Below the pieces are notes generated by a model. The model saw only the letters and a list, made by a program, of their open reading frames with translations, was not told the origin of the DNA and did not search any database. From JBPCOI01 sp051000395 (GTDB lineage Bacteria > Actinomycetota > Actinomycetes > Mycobacteriales > Jatrophihabitantaceae), in assembly GCA_051000395.1 (NCBI GenBank), contig JBPCOI010000017.1:1-61067 (forward strand): DNA of 61,067 nucleotides. The letters are read 5' to 3'. Positions 60,317-61,067 of this stretch are shown one piece after another (the stretch's first letter is position 1; the number at the start of each line of letters is the position of its first letter). Position numbers and translations under genes: made by a program.

Positions 60317-61067
60317 ATGGACGGCGTCGAACTCCCGGCGTGGTCGGACGCCCTGCTCGCCGGTGCGCGTGCCGCGGGCGAAGACGTCGCCGCCGGCGTC
60401 GAGCTGGCGCGCAAGTACGGCAGCGCGCTGCCGCAGCCGGGCGCGGGTGCGACCGCGACGCGCTGGCAACTGCTGGCCGCGGTGGCAGCGCAGGACCTGA
60501 CTGCCGCCCGCATCCTGGAAGCGCACAGCGACGCCCTCGCCATCCTCGCCGAGGCCGGCGACCGGCAGAGCGAGGGCACGTGGGGCGTGTTCGCCGCGGA
60601 AGCTCCCGGCGGACGGCTCACGGCGACCGACGTCGGCGACGGCAGCTGGCTCGACGGCACCAAGCCGTGGTGTTCGCTGGCCGGGCACCTCGACGGCGCC
60701 CTCGTGACCGCGCACGTCGGCGCGAGCCGCGGCCTGTTCGCGGTCGACCTCCGGCACCCCTCCGTCCGGGTCGAGGCGGCCTCGGTGTGGGTCTCGCGCG
60801 GGCTGCGCACCGTGACGAGCGCGCCGGTGCACTTCGAGCACACGCCGGCCCGTCCGGTGGGAGCGCCCGGCTGGTATCTCACCCGTCCCGGTTTCGCGTG
60901 GGGCGGCATGGGCGTCGCCGCGTGCTGGTTCGGCGCGTCCACCGCGTTGGCCGAGACGTTGCGCACGGCCGCTGCCCGCAAGGGCGGGGACGTGGCGGCG
61001 CTGCATGTGGGGGTCGTCGACGTCGCGCTGCATGCCGCCGCCGCGACGCTGCTGCAGGCCGCGCGCG
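60317..61067 (+). CDS. Acyl-CoA dehydrogenase-like protein (partial)
   Basis: An open frame that runs off the window after 250 residues. RWQLLAAVAAQDLTAARILE, SEGTWGVFAAEAPGG, WLDGTKPWCSLAGHLDGALV and WGGMGVAACWFGAS follow the acyl-CoA dehydrogenase order (helical N-terminal, beta middle, helical C-terminal start). The flavin-contact motifs are degenerate in what is visible, so the substrate is unclear. AAGGGGA precedes the ATG. Confidence 0.75.
   Translation, partial: MDGVELPAWSDALLAGARAAGEDVAAGVELARKYGSALPQPGAGATATRWQLLAAVAAQDLTAARILEAHSDALAILAEAGDRQSEGTWGVFAAEAPGGRLTATDVGDGSWLDGTKPWCSLAGHLDGALVTAHVGASRGLFAVDLRHPSVRVEAASVWVSRGLRTVTSAPVHFEHTPARPVGAPGWYLTRPGFAWGGMGVAACWFGASTALAETLRTAAARKGGDVAALHVGVVDVALHAAAATLLQAAR

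Overview
This is a high-GC actinobacterial chromosome segment. The evidence is GC-rich third codon positions, frequent GTG starts, many apparently leaderless genes, a nickel superoxide dismutase, and three gene orders shared with Mycobacterium: lrp-lat, ctaD-serB, and pncB/clpS/mec-cysO-cysM/rhomboid/murI/MBL hydrolase/rph/rdgB. I infer a free-living aerobic actinomycete near Frankiales, Jatrophihabitans or Mycobacteriales. The genus cannot be fixed from the sequence alone.

Layout. 0.1-8.5 kb: AlkB-like dioxygenase, an Lrp regulator, lysine 6-aminotransferase translationally coupled to a 2-oxoadipate dioxygenase/decarboxylase (a lysine catabolic pair), a fused E1 2-oxoacid dehydrogenase, and a MarR-MFS exporter pair with a clear AT-rich operator. 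8.6-18.9 kb: a Ser/Thr kinase facing an envelope operon (frameshifted FN3 protein, MoxR ATPase, DUF58 protein, transglutaminase-fold protein lacking its catalytic Cys and His). 19.1-22.1 kb: cytochrome c oxidase subunit I with an unusual codon patch, and serB. 22.3-34.1 kb: the Mycobacterium-like housekeeping block covering NAD salvage, proteolysis adaptor, protein-carrier cysteine synthesis, glutamate racemase, RNase PH and nucleotide sanitation, interrupted by a molybdopterin oxidoreductase and a YjbQ protein.

34.1-45.7 kb is the most interesting part. An ECF sigma factor is followed by a probable zinc-finger/Asp23 fusion. About 7 kb further on lies a six-gene Asp23/DUF2273/DUF6286/AmaP envelope-stress operon. 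Between them sits an accessory-looking stretch: AAA+ ATPase, kinase-like protein, atypical inositol-monophosphatase-like protein, VapBC, alpha/beta hydrolase, FtsX permease remnant and methyltransferase. I infer that an island split one envelope-stress locus.

45.7-54.7 kb: PIG-L deacetylase, DUF488, hemolysin III, a STAS / sigma-region-4-only / STAS group, a two-component system, and divergently a flavin electron-transfer operon (ferric-reductase-like, FMN-binding, ApbE, four-helix membrane protein). 54.8-61 kb: two cation diffusion facilitators, tRNA-Lys(CTT), Ni-SOD without its usual peptidase gene, small membrane proteins, a Rieske protein, and an acyl-CoA dehydrogenase-like gene cut by the window edge. 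I saw no CRISPR array, rRNA, complete insertion sequence or replication origin.
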